Below the pieces are notes generated by a model. The model was not told where the DNA came from, did not search any database, and saw only the letters and a list, made by a program, of their open reading frames with translations. From Bacillus litorisediminis (GTDB lineage: Bacteria > Bacillota > Bacilli > Bacillales > JC228): a stretch of 57,742 nt of DNA. Shown piece by piece: positions 46,976 through 55,648 of this stretch. The stretch covers positions 1-57,742 of the forward strand of contig NZ_JAKZKT010000029.1 in NCBI RefSeq assembly GCF_022808645.1, read 5' to 3'. Position numbers and translations under genes: made by a program. Numbering within the stretch: the stretch's first letter is position 1; every line of letters begins with the position of its first letter.

Positions 46976-47362
46976 TCATTCTTTTTTTGAAAAGAGCTTG
47001 CTTTCAATTTTGCTTTCATAATTTTTAAAGAGAGCGCTGTTTGTTTTCATCCCTCTTTTCGCCTGCATTTGATTCCAGCGCAGAAGCTTTTCGTTTAATT
47101 TCTCCTTATGCTTTTTTCGTTCTTCATCATCTTGGCTGTTTTTTATTAAATCTTCAATGGTCATCACTTCTGCTTTGAGCTGATTTTCTTCAACAGAAAA
47201 ACCAGCATTTTTCATTAAACGATAAGCCATCCTTAAATCTGGCGGGATATGCTCTAAATCATCCTTTGGAAGAGGCTTCCCCTTTCCTGGCAGCTGATCA
47301 AATTCGCCTTCTTTATAAGCTTTCTTAATAAGGTCTTCCGTGATTAAATCAAAAAGATCCAT
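46976..47362 (-). CDS. DUF1992 (DnaJ-homologue subfamily C28-like) protein
   Basis: About 128 residues from MDLFDLITEDLIKKAYKEG. The motif GEFDQLPGKGKPLPKDD is the signature of the DUF1992 family. The rest is helical and charged. B. subtilis YflB belongs to the same family. No J-domain is present despite the family's eukaryotic name. Function unknown; it is divergent from the queuosine genes. Confidence 0.85.
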   Translation of the reverse strand: MDLFDLITEDLIKKAYKEGEFDQLPGKGKPLPKDDLEHIPPDLRMAYRLMKNAGFSVEENQLKAEVMTIEDLIKNSQDDEERKKHKEKLNEKLLRWNQMQAKRGMKTNSALFKNYESKIESKLFSKKE

Positions 47363-47566
47363 TACGAGATCACCCCAATGGTTTTTGCCTTCCACTTTTA
47401 TTGTACCAATAGAAATACTGAATGTTTAAACTGTTTCTGAATTTTCTGTGAAATATTTACATTCCTTCTTCAAATACGAAATTTTTACCTTCTTACATTA
47501 AAGGAGTGCTATTTTTTTAATTTGTGTTACAATAATTTGTCGGGAAAGAAATATATTGTTCCCAAA

Positions 47567-47606
47567 AGCAGTTCGCGATATCCTGCTTTATCAAAACTAA
47601 GGAGGC
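47567..47606 (+). promoter_or_regulatory. preQ1-I riboswitch of the queF operon
   Basis: AGCAG (47567-47571) and CTGCT (47583-47587) form the P1 stem around the loop TTCGCGATATC. The A-rich tail AAAACTAAGGAGG completes the H-type pseudoknot. The ribosome binding site AGGAGG lies in the tail, so preQ1 binding should hide it and reduce translation of queF. Confidence 0.93.
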
Positions 47607-47616
47607 CATTTTTATT

Positions 47617-48024
47617 ATGAAAAACTCTTGGATTCCGCAATCCGGACCGATGCCAAGACCAAAGAGTGTCGAGGAAGGGAGAGAGGCTTTAAAAGAAGAA
47701 GCCTTCGATAGTCCGAATGTAAGTAATATAACCTTTAGAGCATTAGAATTTACAGCCGTTTGTCCGAAAACCGGCCAGCCAGATTTTGGTCAGGTTGAAA
47801 TCTCTTATACACCCGATAAAAAGTGTATTGAGTCTAAATCACTAAAATTTTATTTGTGGTCTTACCGTGATGAAGGTGCATTTTGTGAAACATTAGCAGC
47901 CCGTATTGCTGATGATATCGTCTATGCGATTGATCCAAAGCGTGTAGAAGTGACGATTTACCAATCTCCTCGTGGCGGAATCGAACTAAAAACAACAGCC
48001 ATTAGAGAGAAAAACAATGATTAA
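47617..48024 (+). CDS. queF: NADPH-dependent 7-cyano-7-deazaguanine reductase QueF
   Basis: A 135-residue unimodular QueF. FTAVCPKTGQPDFGQVEISY has the catalytic Cys (and Asp), and SLKFYLWSYRDEGAFCE is the substrate-binding ESKSLK-type region. It reduces preQ0 to preQ1 in the queuosine pathway. The preQ1 riboswitch just upstream gives product feedback. It overlaps the transporter gene by eight bases. Confidence 0.95.
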   Translation: MKNSWIPQSGPMPRPKSVEEGREALKEEAFDSPNVSNITFRALEFTAVCPKTGQPDFGQVEISYTPDKKCIESKSLKFYLWSYRDEGAFCETLAARIADDIVYAIDPKRVEVTIYQSPRGGIELKTTAIREKNND

Positions 48025-48664
48025 TCAGCCAAAAGATCAGCTTCTTACGCTTTACTCAGTCTTATTTGCGACATCATTAGTAGTGGCCAATGTAACGGCG
48101 ACAAAGGTCGTTTCCCTTGGAGAAACCTTTGTGATTCCAGCTGCTGTTGTCACCTATGCTTTTACTTTTCTATTAACGGATATCATTCATGAGCGTTACG
48201 GAAAAGAACAGGCACAGAGAACCGTCTTTTATGGTTTTATTGCCCAGCTATTTGCTAGTGTGATGATTCTAATAGGGATGGTCTTACCGGCAGCTCCGTT
48301 CGCGCAGTCTGCACAGGAAGCATACGAAGTGCTGCTTGGACCAAACCTTCGCAATATGATGGCTAGCCTGATTGCCTATCTGGTATCACAAAATATAGAC
48401 GTACATTTGTTTTCTTTCCTTAAAAATAAATTCAATGGTAAGCACAAATGGATTCGAAATAATGTGAGTACGATTTCATCTCAATTTATTGATACAGCGA
48501 TATTTATTACGATTGCCTTTGCTGGCCAAGTCCCAAGCCTTTGGGCGATGATTTGGTCTCAATTTGCAATTAAGTGTGTATTAGCTTTATTGGATACGCC
48601 TTTATTTTATCTCTTTACAAGAAGAAATAAAACACAAGCTAAATCGACAACGGTCTCATCATAA
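48017..48664 (+). CDS. Queuosine precursor transporter, VUT/YhhQ family
   Basis: A 215-residue protein with six helices. VVANVTATKVVSLGETFVIPAA and LTDIIHERYGKEQAQRTVFY are the two signature blocks of the YhhQ/VUT family (COG1738), which imports preQ0 or preQ1. The gene's coupling to queF under a preQ1 riboswitch supports that role. B. subtilis YpdP is the likely orthologue. A terminator follows. Confidence 0.92.
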   Translation: MINQPKDQLLTLYSVLFATSLVVANVTATKVVSLGETFVIPAAVVTYAFTFLLTDIIHERYGKEQAQRTVFYGFIAQLFASVMILIGMVLPAAPFAQSAQEAYEVLLGPNLRNMMASLIAYLVSQNIDVHLFSFLKNKFNGKHKWIRNNVSTISSQFIDTAIFITIAFAGQVPSLWAMIWSQFAIKCVLALLDTPLFYLFTRRNKTQAKSTTVSS

Positions 48665-48676
48665 ATGCTTATTGTT

Positions 48677-48722
48677 TACCCCCATTCATGAATCGGTCAG
48701 ATTGATGATTGGGGGTTTTATT
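48677..48722 (+). terminator. Terminator of the queF operon
   Basis: ACCCCCATTCAT and GATGATTGGGGGT pair, followed by TTTATTTG. Confidence 0.85.
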
Positions 48723-48778
48723 TGTAGGGATGAATGCAAGAAGCTTGGGTATTCTATGTGGTGAAAGGGGTGTTGATC

Positions 48779-48940
48779 GTGGGAAGAGGCAAAGCATTTG
48801 ACCATAAGAAAAAAGGACATCCAGGTCAATTTCCTAAAAATAGCCTAGTCGAAAAACATAATACGGAAGCCCAAGAAGATGAAGAATTGTTGGTTGTTCA
48901 GGAAGCATTTAAAAACCGGGTTGAAGACGAGGAAGTTTAG
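48779..48940 (+). CDS. Small charged protein (53 residues), start GTG
   Basis: GTG at 48779 with AAAGGGG upstream opens GRGKAFDHKKKGHPGQFPKN, and the frame ends EDEEV at 48938. A longer frame from 48734 has no ribosome binding site. The protein is highly polar, basic at the front and acidic at the back. I do not recognise a family. A perfect hairpin follows nine bases after the stop, which supports a real gene. Confidence 0.6.
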   Translation: MGRGKAFDHKKKGHPGQFPKNSLVEKHNTEAQEDEELLVVQEAFKNRVEDEEV

Positions 48941-48948
48941 GCTTTCAC

Positions 48949-48974
48949 TTCATTGGGAGTTCGCTCCCAATGAA
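48949..48974 (+). terminator. Terminator of the small gene
   Basis: TTCATTGGGAG and CTCCCAATGAA form an 11-bp perfect stem with a four-base loop; a T-rich tract follows. Confidence 0.8.
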
Positions 48975-49132
48975 TACTTCCTTTTCTGCATTCCCGCCAT
49001 ATACCCCAAATCATACATTTGCAGCCTTGAATTTTTGATCACATTCGGGAAGTATGACTCGTAACAGGCTCAATTGGATTTGTCATGATGATTATCTGTA
49101 CGGACATACGATCCTTATTTGACTAAAATCAT

Positions 49133-49265
49133 TAAAAAATAGCCGGCATTTCATCAAATAACAGAACTGATGTCCGCCAAACTTTGAAATTCTGCGATTT
49201 TGTCAAAAATAACGGAACCCATATCCATTAGTAAATCCGCCACATATTTGCCTGCGATTTGCGAA
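49133..49265. repeat. 51-bp keyword array, AATAACGGAAC word (short)
   Basis: AATAACAGAAC (near 49158) and AATAACGGAAC (near 49209) lie 51 bases apart. TGCGATTT and TCCGCCA words also recur at matching offsets. A further degenerate copy (AAATAGCCGGCA) precedes. The same word at the same spacing occurs at 51440-51650 on the other side of the permease pair. Confidence 0.65.
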
Positions 49266-49282
49266 AATTGAGTTAGAAACAT

Positions 49283-49320
49283 AAAAGGATTGAAGACCAC
49301 AAATTCCCCAATCCTTTTTT
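49283..49320. terminator. Terminator of the permease pair
   Basis: AAAAGGATTG and CAATCCTTTT pair with an 18-base loop and A/T tracts on both sides. Confidence 0.85.
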
Positions 49321-49325
49321 ATACT

Positions 49326-50234
49326 TTATAAGTCCACACTGCCATTGCGGTTATATTTCTGATGAAAGTAGCGCTGCAGTCCCTCACCTGTTAAATAAAT
49401 CGCAATCATCGTAATCGAAATCGCCCCGACTGCCGATAATGGAATCCATTCATACACACGGATCTTGGCAAGCAATTCATAAAAATACATCGGCCATGCG
49501 ATTGAGTCACTCATGAGCTGGTAATAGCCCCCCAGCTGTGACTCATAGGTATGCTGAATAAAAATTCCCATCACCCCAAATTGTGCTAGAAGGAAGAGAA
49601 TTCTGCCAGCATCAAAGGTAAGGTTGGTGAATAGGTGAGGCTGTAAAAATGGCCAAAAATATTTAAAAAACAGCCTAGGTTTTGTGCAGCCTGAAACAAT
49701 TCCGCTTTCTACGAATGATTTTTTCCCAATTTCCACTAAAGACTGATAGAACAGCTTTGCAATTCTCCCGACATCAATAAGAGCAATAATAGTAACCATC
49801 CAGATCGGCCTTACATCCGAAAAAAGTATAATCGGAAAACCGATAAATATCGAAACTAAAAAAACGGGAGGCATGCTCATCGAAAACTGATAAAAACAGT
49901 TTAAAATAAACCGAAGCACCTTTGAATAATAAGCACCAATCCCTAGCGGAACCGCAATGATATACCTTAAAATCAGGATTGCAAATACCATAAATAAGGT
50001 TTCTTTTGCTCCCATTAAGAGCATGCTTAGAAAATCGACTCCAGCCCAATCCGAACCAAGCGGAAATTCTGCAGAAGGAGGGTAAGGAGGAACATGGATG
50101 ACTCCCTCCTCATCCTTATACATTACTTGCTCTGTCAATTCAGCATCCACAAATGGAAGGTAAGGAGCAAAAAAAGCAAGCAACATTATAAGAGAAAGCA
50201 GAGTTCCTCCTACAAGAAGATGATAGTTTCTCAT
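49326..50234 (-). CDS. Opp/Dpp-type ABC permease (OppC-like)
   Basis: A 302-residue protein with six helices. The EAA loop is FVESGIVSGCTKPRLFFKYFW near residue 175. Between helices 1 and 2 a 40-residue extracellular segment is present, typical of OppC. It begins with ATG four bases into the preceding gene (overlap ATGA-like). No ATPase or substrate-binding lipoprotein gene is near, so partners must be elsewhere or the pair is an orphan. Confidence 0.88.
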   Translation of the reverse strand: MRNYHLLVGGTLLSLIMLLAFFAPYLPFVDAELTEQVMYKDEEGVIHVPPYPPSAEFPLGSDWAGVDFLSMLLMGAKETLFMVFAILILRYIIAVPLGIGAYYSKVLRFILNCFYQFSMSMPPVFLVSIFIGFPIILFSDVRPIWMVTIIALIDVGRIAKLFYQSLVEIGKKSFVESGIVSGCTKPRLFFKYFWPFLQPHLFTNLTFDAGRILFLLAQFGVMGIFIQHTYESQLGGYYQLMSDSIAWPMYFYELLAKIRVYEWIPLSAVGAISITMIAIYLTGEGLQRYFHQKYNRNGSVDL

Positions 50235-51181
50235 ACAGTCTCCCCTCTCCCATCTGGTGTAATGGAGGCTGAACTAATAGCGGCAATCGCCCTCGCAATA
50301 AATATGATCAACGTAAAGAAGATTGTATAAAGTAATGCCTGCAGATAATCAATCGCAAATTGCTGGCCAACAGTAAATGTAAAAGGCGGACTGACAGACT
50401 TGTAGAAAAAGTAAGCAGCTCCCCGAAACCCGGTTAATAGCTCTACAATAAATAGATTCGATAAAACGTAAAGAACAACTGTATCGAAATGACTTAAAAT
50501 AACGGGCAGCGCATTTTTTAAAACATGGGTCATAATAATTTTATTGGTTCGCGTTCCCTTTGCCTTCGCCGTGCGAATATAGTCAAATCCCATTTCACTT
50601 TCAAGTGATATAAAGGTTGTCCTCGCTGTATAGAAAAATGGATAGATTGCCAGAAAAATAATGCAATATACATAGTTTTGTATGTATTCATCACCCGTTA
50701 AATGAACTTCATCCAGAATTCTTTCCTTGTATAAGAAAATAAGAAAGAATTGAATCATCACGATAAAAAACAAATCCGGCAATGAGATGGAAAGCCAGGT
50801 CAATGGCTTCCCGAATATGTTTAATTTGCTTTTCCGGTATTTAAAATCAAAAGCTCCTTTTATAATCCCGCCTAAAAAGCCAATTACTATAGCAGGAACT
50901 ACGATAATGAGACTTTTCAGCACTGAATCTGATACATGTTTAATAATCGGATTTTCATAGACTTGAATCTCCTGAAGGTCACCGTTTATAAAGGAAGCAA
51001 AAAAAGAGAGGAACTGTTCCTTATGAAGTTCAAAGGAATAGGTCGGATTAGCATCTAAAAACATACCCCCTCTACCTGCCTCGTATTCTACTGTTCTAGG
51101 AATTGTTAAAAGAATGATTAGGACTAGTGTCATGATCACCCAAATTAACAATTGTTTTAGAAGAATCGGTGTAAGTCTCAG
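50231..51181 (-). CDS. Opp/Dpp-type ABC permease (OppB-like), unusual start
   Basis: A six-helix OppB-like protein of about 316 residues. The EAA loop is FDYIRTAKAKGTRTNKIIMTH. No ATG fits: CTG at 51181 (RLTPILLKQLLIWVIM) has GGGGGG six bases upstream and gives the usual basic N-terminus; TTG at 51151 would start inside the first helix without a site. The C-terminal part contains a large loop between helices 1 and 2 (VEYEAGRGGMFLDANPTYSF), as in OppB. It pairs with the OppC-like gene to form a transport channel of unknown substrate. Confidence 0.8.
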   Translation of the reverse strand: MRLTPILLKQLLIWVIMTLVLIILLTIPRTVEYEAGRGGMFLDANPTYSFELHKEQFLSFFASFINGDLQEIQVYENPIIKHVSDSVLKSLIIVVPAIVIGFLGGIIKGAFDFKYRKSKLNIFGKPLTWLSISLPDLFFIVMIQFFLIFLYKERILDEVHLTGDEYIQNYVYCIIFLAIYPFFYTARTTFISLESEMGFDYIRTAKAKGTRTNKIIMTHVLKNALPVILSHFDTVVLYVLSNLFIVELLTGFRGAAYFFYKSVSPPFTFTVGQQFAIDYLQALLYTIFFTLIIFIARAIAAISSASITPDGRGETV

Positions 51182-51316
51182 ATGAATCCCCCCAATTTGA
51201 ATATTTCGACACTATTTTTACATCATAACATGGATGCATTATCCAGGAAAGTTATTTATTGTAGGAATTTGGAAAATCTTTAGGCAGAATTGGCTATTCC
51301 CGATGCAAAATGGCAT

Positions 51317-51346
51317 AAAAAAACTCGCTCGATAGCGAGTTTTTTG
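51317..51346. terminator. Terminator-like hairpin upstream of the permease pair
   Basis: AAACTCGCT and AGCGAGTTT pair around a four-base loop, with A-tract and T-tract on the two sides. Confidence 0.85.
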
Positions 51347-51369
51347 TTTATGGAAATTTGGTGAACTGT

Positions 51370-51747
51370 CAACTTTCGCAGAGTGACACCGGCAGGAGAC
51401 CTGGGATCGCTACTCCAATGTTCGTTCCATTTGCTTTTTACATTTCTTAGCGGTATTACGTTCCGCTATTTCGCAATAAACCACTGATTTCCGGACCGAA
51501 GCGGATTTACGTTCCGCTATTTGCCGAAAATCATCCAAAAATTGCTCGGTTTAGGGCAATTAGCGGAACCAGAGACCGATACCCTTTGAAAAATGCCCGT
51601 TTCAACACAAATAACGGAACCAGGGCCCGTTATTACTCTGGTACCCAGTCCCATTATTGTGCATTTCCTCTAAACCGCAAAAACAATCTCACGAATTAAG
51701 CTTGGACCCAGTCAACGATTAAACTTATGCACTTAGTGCGAAAGTTG
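51370..51747. repeat. 51-bp keyword array with inverted halves, flanked by an 11-bp inverted repeat
   Basis: On the plus strand TTCCGCTATT lies at 51461 and 51512, and its inverse-oriented counterpart AGCGGAACC/AACGGAACC at 51562 and 51613; all four are 51 bases apart. AATAACGG and CCGTTATT at about 51610-51635 form a hairpin. The whole is flanked by CAACTTTCGCA (51370-51380) and its inverse TGCGAAAGTTG (51737-51747), the latter touching the end of the acyl-CoA dehydrogenase gene. It follows that gene's 3' end. Confidence 0.75.
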
Positions 51748-51749
51748 GC

Positions 51750-52901
51750 TTAGTTATTAAATGCCTGATCCCCCAGAACTTTATAAGTAATATCATCACT
51801 AGGCGGATTATGAAGTCCCGCTCTTACATCCCGATAATATTTTTCTAAAGGAGCGTTCTTCGATAAACTGTGGCCCCCAACTACTCTCATCGCTAAATCG
51901 ACCACCTCTATCGCTGCATTGGTCACTGCGGTTTTTACCGCCATTAGGGCAGGACCGAGCTCTAACCGGACCTCTTCTTGTGAATCCCATAAGGATGCTA
52001 CATGATACAGAAAATGGCGGGCGTTCATTAACTGAAGATCCATTAGTGCGACCTTTCTTCTCACTTCAGGAACCTCACTTATTGGATGAGGCAAACTATT
52101 CGGCTGATATTCCGTCGCAAACTGAACCGCATAATCCCTAGCTGCTTGAGCTATCCCTAAATATACAGCCGGAATATGCAGGAGCCAGGCTTGCGGCACA
52201 TTTTTCCCCATTCCTTTCAGACTGACAAAAGCTTCGTTACTAACTAAAACCTGATTTAAGATTAAATCATCACTTCTCGTACTTCGCATTCCGAGTGTAT
52301 TCCAGGTTTCTTTAATCACAAGGCCTTTAGCTTCCTTTGGAATGAGGAATTCACCAATTGCATTTTTCTCTTGAATCCAAGCGGTCACAATAAAATAATC
52401 CAGTGCAGGGGCTAACGAAGTGAACGTTTTTCTTCCTGTAATGATCCAGCCGTCCTTCGTCCGTTTAGCCTCCGTTTCAGGCCTTCCGCCCCGAGCCGGG
52501 CTTCCGGTCTTTGGCTCTGTCGCTGCACTATTCAGAAGAAATCCCTTTTGAGCAGCCTCTTTAGATAACCGTTCAAATATCGCTGATTCCCATTTTTCTG
52601 TTTCTTTAAGCTGCAGGAAAAGTCCATTATGCCAGCCCAGACAAAGAGCAGTGGCTCCATCCCCTTTTGCAAGTTCCTCCTGAACTAATAAGAAGGGATA
52701 TAATGTGAAGCCAGAACCGCCATACTCTGCCTTAACGGTTAACTTCGTAAAGCCTTCCTCCTTTAATCTTGCAAAATGATCAAATGGAAAAGTGGCGTTG
52801 CAATCGTGTTCAGTCGACGTTACTTTAAATTCTTCCGCTAATTGTCTAGCCTTTTCGACCCAGTGCTGTTCCGTTTTATTTCGGATAAATATTGAATTCA
52901 T
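51750..52901 (-). CDS. ydbM: Acyl-CoA dehydrogenase family protein, YdbM-like
   Basis: A 383-residue flavoprotein. SAATEPKTGSPARGGRPET near residue 130 is the FAD/substrate region, ITGRKTFTSLAPALDYFIV the central beta domain, and VVGGHSLSKNAPLEKYYRDVRAG the C-terminal helical motif. The catalytic Glu is not identified at a standard place, so it may oxidise an unusual substrate or be a monooxygenase-type relative. The length matches B. subtilis YdbM (381). The gene stands alone, its 3' end next to the 51-bp array. Confidence 0.88.
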   Translation of the reverse strand: MNSIFIRNKTEQHWVEKARQLAEEFKVTSTEHDCNATFPFDHFARLKEEGFTKLTVKAEYGGSGFTLYPFLLVQEELAKGDGATALCLGWHNGLFLQLKETEKWESAIFERLSKEAAQKGFLLNSAATEPKTGSPARGGRPETEAKRTKDGWIITGRKTFTSLAPALDYFIVTAWIQEKNAIGEFLIPKEAKGLVIKETWNTLGMRSTRSDDLILNQVLVSNEAFVSLKGMGKNVPQAWLLHIPAVYLGIAQAARDYAVQFATEYQPNSLPHPISEVPEVRRKVALMDLQLMNARHFLYHVASLWDSQEEVRLELGPALMAVKTAVTNAAIEVVDLAMRVVGGHSLSKNAPLEKYYRDVRAGLHNPPSDDITYKVLGDQAFNN

Positions 52902-53093
52902 AAAAACACATCCGTCTCAAAAATTGTCATACGTTTATTGTATATAAAAAGAATAGGAAAGGTAAGTAAACCAATCTATTTTCAGGGTAAAAATATATTC
53001 ATAACTTTCATTTAATTCCAATTTGATATCTGATAAAATAAGGAAGATTCACTATATACATAACAAAATAAACGACTGTAAAGGAGAGATTAT

Positions 53094-54320
53094 ATGTCAA
53101 CATTCCAACAGCAATTAGAAAAATATGCTGAACTGGCTGTCAAAGTTGGTGTCAACGTCCAAAAAGGCCAAACATTAGTTGTAACCGCCACATTTGACGC
53201 GGTTGAATTTGTACGGGAAGTCGCGAAAAAGGCATATGAAGCTGGGGCTAAACACGTAATGGTCGACTGGTCTGATGATGAACTGACCCGCATCAAATAT
53301 CAAATGGCACCAGATGAAGCTTTTACAGAGTATCCAATATGGAGAGCCAAAGAAAGAGAAGAATTAGCTGAAAATGGTGCTGCTTTTATGGCGATTGTTT
53401 CTTCAAGTCCTGATTTATTAAAAGGTGTCGATTCAGAAAGAATCGCTAATTTCCAAAAGGCGGCCGGTCAAGCATTAAGAAAATATCGTCAATACACACA
53501 ATCAGACAAAGTGGCATGGACCGTTATTGCCGTTCCTTCGAAGGCGTGGGCCGATAAAGTATTCCCGAATGACAGCAACAGCGTCGAAAAGCTTTGGGAT
53601 GCTATCTTTAAAGCCGTTCGCGTTGATCAGGAAGATCCTGTGGCAGCCTGGAAAAAGCATGACGAAACGCTTCATGAAAAAGTTGAACATTTAAATCGCA
53701 AGCGCTTTAAAAAGCTGCACTATAAAGCAAAGGGAACCGATTTAGTGATTGAGCTGCATGACAAGCATCAATGGGTCGGTGCAGGAAGCGAAGACCCAAA
53801 TGGCGTATCCTTCATGGCTAACATGCCGACTGAGGAGGTCTTTACTGTACCTTTAAGAGACGGAGTAAACGGAACCGTATCAAGTACTAAACCTCTAAGC
53901 TATGGCGGCAATCTTATCGATAATTTTACATTAACTTTCGAGAACGGAAGAATTGTTGACGTAAAAGCGGAGCAAGGCGAGGCTATTTTGAAAAAACTTG
54001 TGGAAACAGATGAAGGCTCTCACTACTTAGGAGAAGTCGCACTTGTTCCTCATAATTCTCCTATTTCACAATCCGGTTTGCTCTTCTATAATACGCTGTT
54101 TGACGAGAATGCATCGAATCACTTAGCAATTGGCAACGGATATGCCTTCTGTGTGGAAGGCGGTAAAAAAATGAGTGAAGAAGAACTCGAGAAACACGGG
54201 GTTAACTCAAGCATGACGCACGTCGACTTCATGATTGGTTCGGCCGACATGGATATTGACGGCATTAAAGAAGATGGATCCGTTGAACCAATCTTCCGGA
54301 ATGGAAACTGGGCATTTTAA
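53094..54320 (+). CDS. ampS: Aminopeptidase AmpS (M29 family)
   Basis: A 408-residue enzyme. Metal ligands lie in NMPTEEVFTVPLRDGVNG (Glu), YLGEVALVPHNSP (Glu), ASNHLAIGNGYAFCVEGG (His, Tyr) and MTHVDFMIGS (His, Asp), as in the M29 thermophilic-aminopeptidase family. It removes N-terminal residues from peptides using divalent cobalt, zinc or manganese. AAAGGAGAG precedes the ATG. A strong terminator lies just past the stop, and a TTGATAAA array begins right after that. Confidence 0.95.
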   Translation: MSTFQQQLEKYAELAVKVGVNVQKGQTLVVTATFDAVEFVREVAKKAYEAGAKHVMVDWSDDELTRIKYQMAPDEAFTEYPIWRAKEREELAENGAAFMAIVSSSPDLLKGVDSERIANFQKAAGQALRKYRQYTQSDKVAWTVIAVPSKAWADKVFPNDSNSVEKLWDAIFKAVRVDQEDPVAAWKKHDETLHEKVEHLNRKRFKKLHYKAKGTDLVIELHDKHQWVGAGSEDPNGVSFMANMPTEEVFTVPLRDGVNGTVSSTKPLSYGGNLIDNFTLTFENGRIVDVKAEQGEAILKKLVETDEGSHYLGEVALVPHNSPISQSGLLFYNTLFDENASNHLAIGNGYAFCVEGGKKMSEEELEKHGVNSSMTHVDFMIGSADMDIDGIKEDGSVEPIFRNGNWAF

Positions 54321-54324
54321 TATA

Positions 54325-54353
54325 GACGAACCCTGATCAGGGTTCGTTTTTTA
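54325..54353 (+). terminator. Terminator of ampS
   Basis: GACGAACCCTG and CAGGGTTCGT form a strong stem followed by TTTTTTATT, immediately before the first unit of the keyword array. Confidence 0.92.
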
Positions 54354-54557
54354 TTGATAAATTCCGGATATTTGTTGATAAACAGAGGATTGGTGTTGAT
54401 AAATCGCTAAAAGTCGTTGATAAATCTCAAAATTGTTGATAAACGACCAGATTTCGTTGATAAATTTTGATATTTGTTGATTAACGATTCTCATTTGTTG
54501 ATAAAACCTGATACTTGTTGATAAACAATCAAAAGCCGTTGATAAAGTAAAAATGAC
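54354..54557. repeat. Keyword array TTGATAAA upstream of the NERD gene, 10 units
   Basis: TTGATAAA (variants TTGATTAA) begins at 54354, 54375, 54396, 54417, 54436, 54457, 54477, 54498, 54518 and 54539; steps are 21,21,21,19,21,20,21,20,21. Spacers of 11-13 bases vary but often end in TTTG or TCG. The last seven steps equal those of the array beyond the NERD gene. Confidence 0.95.
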
Positions 54558-54645
54558 TTTAAAATTAATCATTTCGTTACAATAAATAAAGGATTTTCAC
54601 CCCACCTTATTGAAATAAATAAAAAATTAATAAGGAGTGATGCTT

Positions 54646-55617
54646 TTGATTTCTTTAACACGATCCATTCCAATTCAAATTTTAATCATTGAGGCTTTAT
54701 TTAGAAGGCTCTCCCCTAACCATAGGATGCTTCCAAAACTAAGAGAAGAGTATAATAAAAGGAAAAAAGGTCTTGCAGGTGAAAATAAAATTGACTATTA
54801 CCTTGAGTTTTTGCCACCAAATCAATTCCACATTTTTCACGGTCTCCGCTTAATCTGCGATAACAGGCCCTTTCAAATTGATACATTACTTATCTCCAGA
54901 AAGTTCATTCTTCTTATCGAAGTAAAAAACATCAGCGGTAAACTATACTTTGACGAAGTTTATAAACAATTAATTTGGACCAATGACGATGGTGATGAAC
55001 AAGTCATACAAGACCCTCTCGAACAAGTAAAAAGGCAAAGCCGGCAGTTTGTAAAATGGATAGGTTCACATCATAACATTCCTATAGAACATTTGGTCGT
55101 GATTGGAAATCCGCGTACTTATATTGACCCAAAATCCGGACCAGTATATAGAAATCATATTCTTCATGCCCATGCACTTGAAGAAAAAGTACAAGAGATA
55201 TCAAGCAATTATCAAACTGATCTTCTTAGTCATAAGGCTTTCAAACAATTAACCACCCAAATTTTAAATAGCCATAACCCCCTTGCAATCGATCCGCAAA
55301 AAACGTATCAATACTCATCCTCTGACATTATAAAAGGCATTCAATGTCCAAAGTGCGAAAAATTCGAAATGAAAAGAGTGCAGCAGAAATGGGCCTGCCC
55401 ACATTGTAAGGCTGCTTCCCGTAATGCCCATAAGCAGGCGATACTGGATTATTTATTATTAATTAAGCCGTCTATAACGAATAGAGAATGCAGGGACTTC
55501 CTTAAAATATCATCTGCGAGCACAGCTCATCACTTATTAATGTCAATGGGATTATCTTTTACAGGATCAAATAAATCAAGAAAGTACTTTATTGGGAAAG
55601 ATAAAGTAGTTGATTAA
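54646..55617 (+). CDS. NERD-domain protein with C-terminal zinc-ribbon
   Basis: Start TTG at 54646 (AAGGAG eight bases upstream) gives 323 residues; GTG and ATG just upstream are too close to the site. The nuclease-related domain (about 45-160) has GLAGENKIDYYLEFL, FQIDTLLISRKFILLIEVKN with the D...E-x-K of PD-(D/E)xK enzymes, and QDPLEQVKRQSRQF. A zinc ribbon follows (CPKC near 238, CPHC near 257), then a helical tail that may bind DNA. The gene is bracketed by two TTGATAAA arrays. Possibly a nuclease acting in DNA processing or defence; its substrate is unknown. Confidence 0.88.
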   Translation: MISLTRSIPIQILIIEALFRRLSPNHRMLPKLREEYNKRKKGLAGENKIDYYLEFLPPNQFHIFHGLRLICDNRPFQIDTLLISRKFILLIEVKNISGKLYFDEVYKQLIWTNDDGDEQVIQDPLEQVKRQSRQFVKWIGSHHNIPIEHLVVIGNPRTYIDPKSGPVYRNHILHAHALEEKVQEISSNYQTDLLSHKAFKQLTTQILNSHNPLAIDPQKTYQYSSSDIIKGIQCPKCEKFEMKRVQQKWACPHCKAASRNAHKQAILDYLLLIKPSITNRECRDFLKISSASTAHHLLMSMGLSFTGSNKSRKYFIGKDKVVD

Positions 55618-55648
55618 CAGGCAATCTGTTTGTATCTGCCAAACATCC

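Noticed and set aside
54351-54572. 73-codon minus-strand frame rich in IYQQ
   Set aside because: A by-product of the TTGATAAA array read on the other strand.
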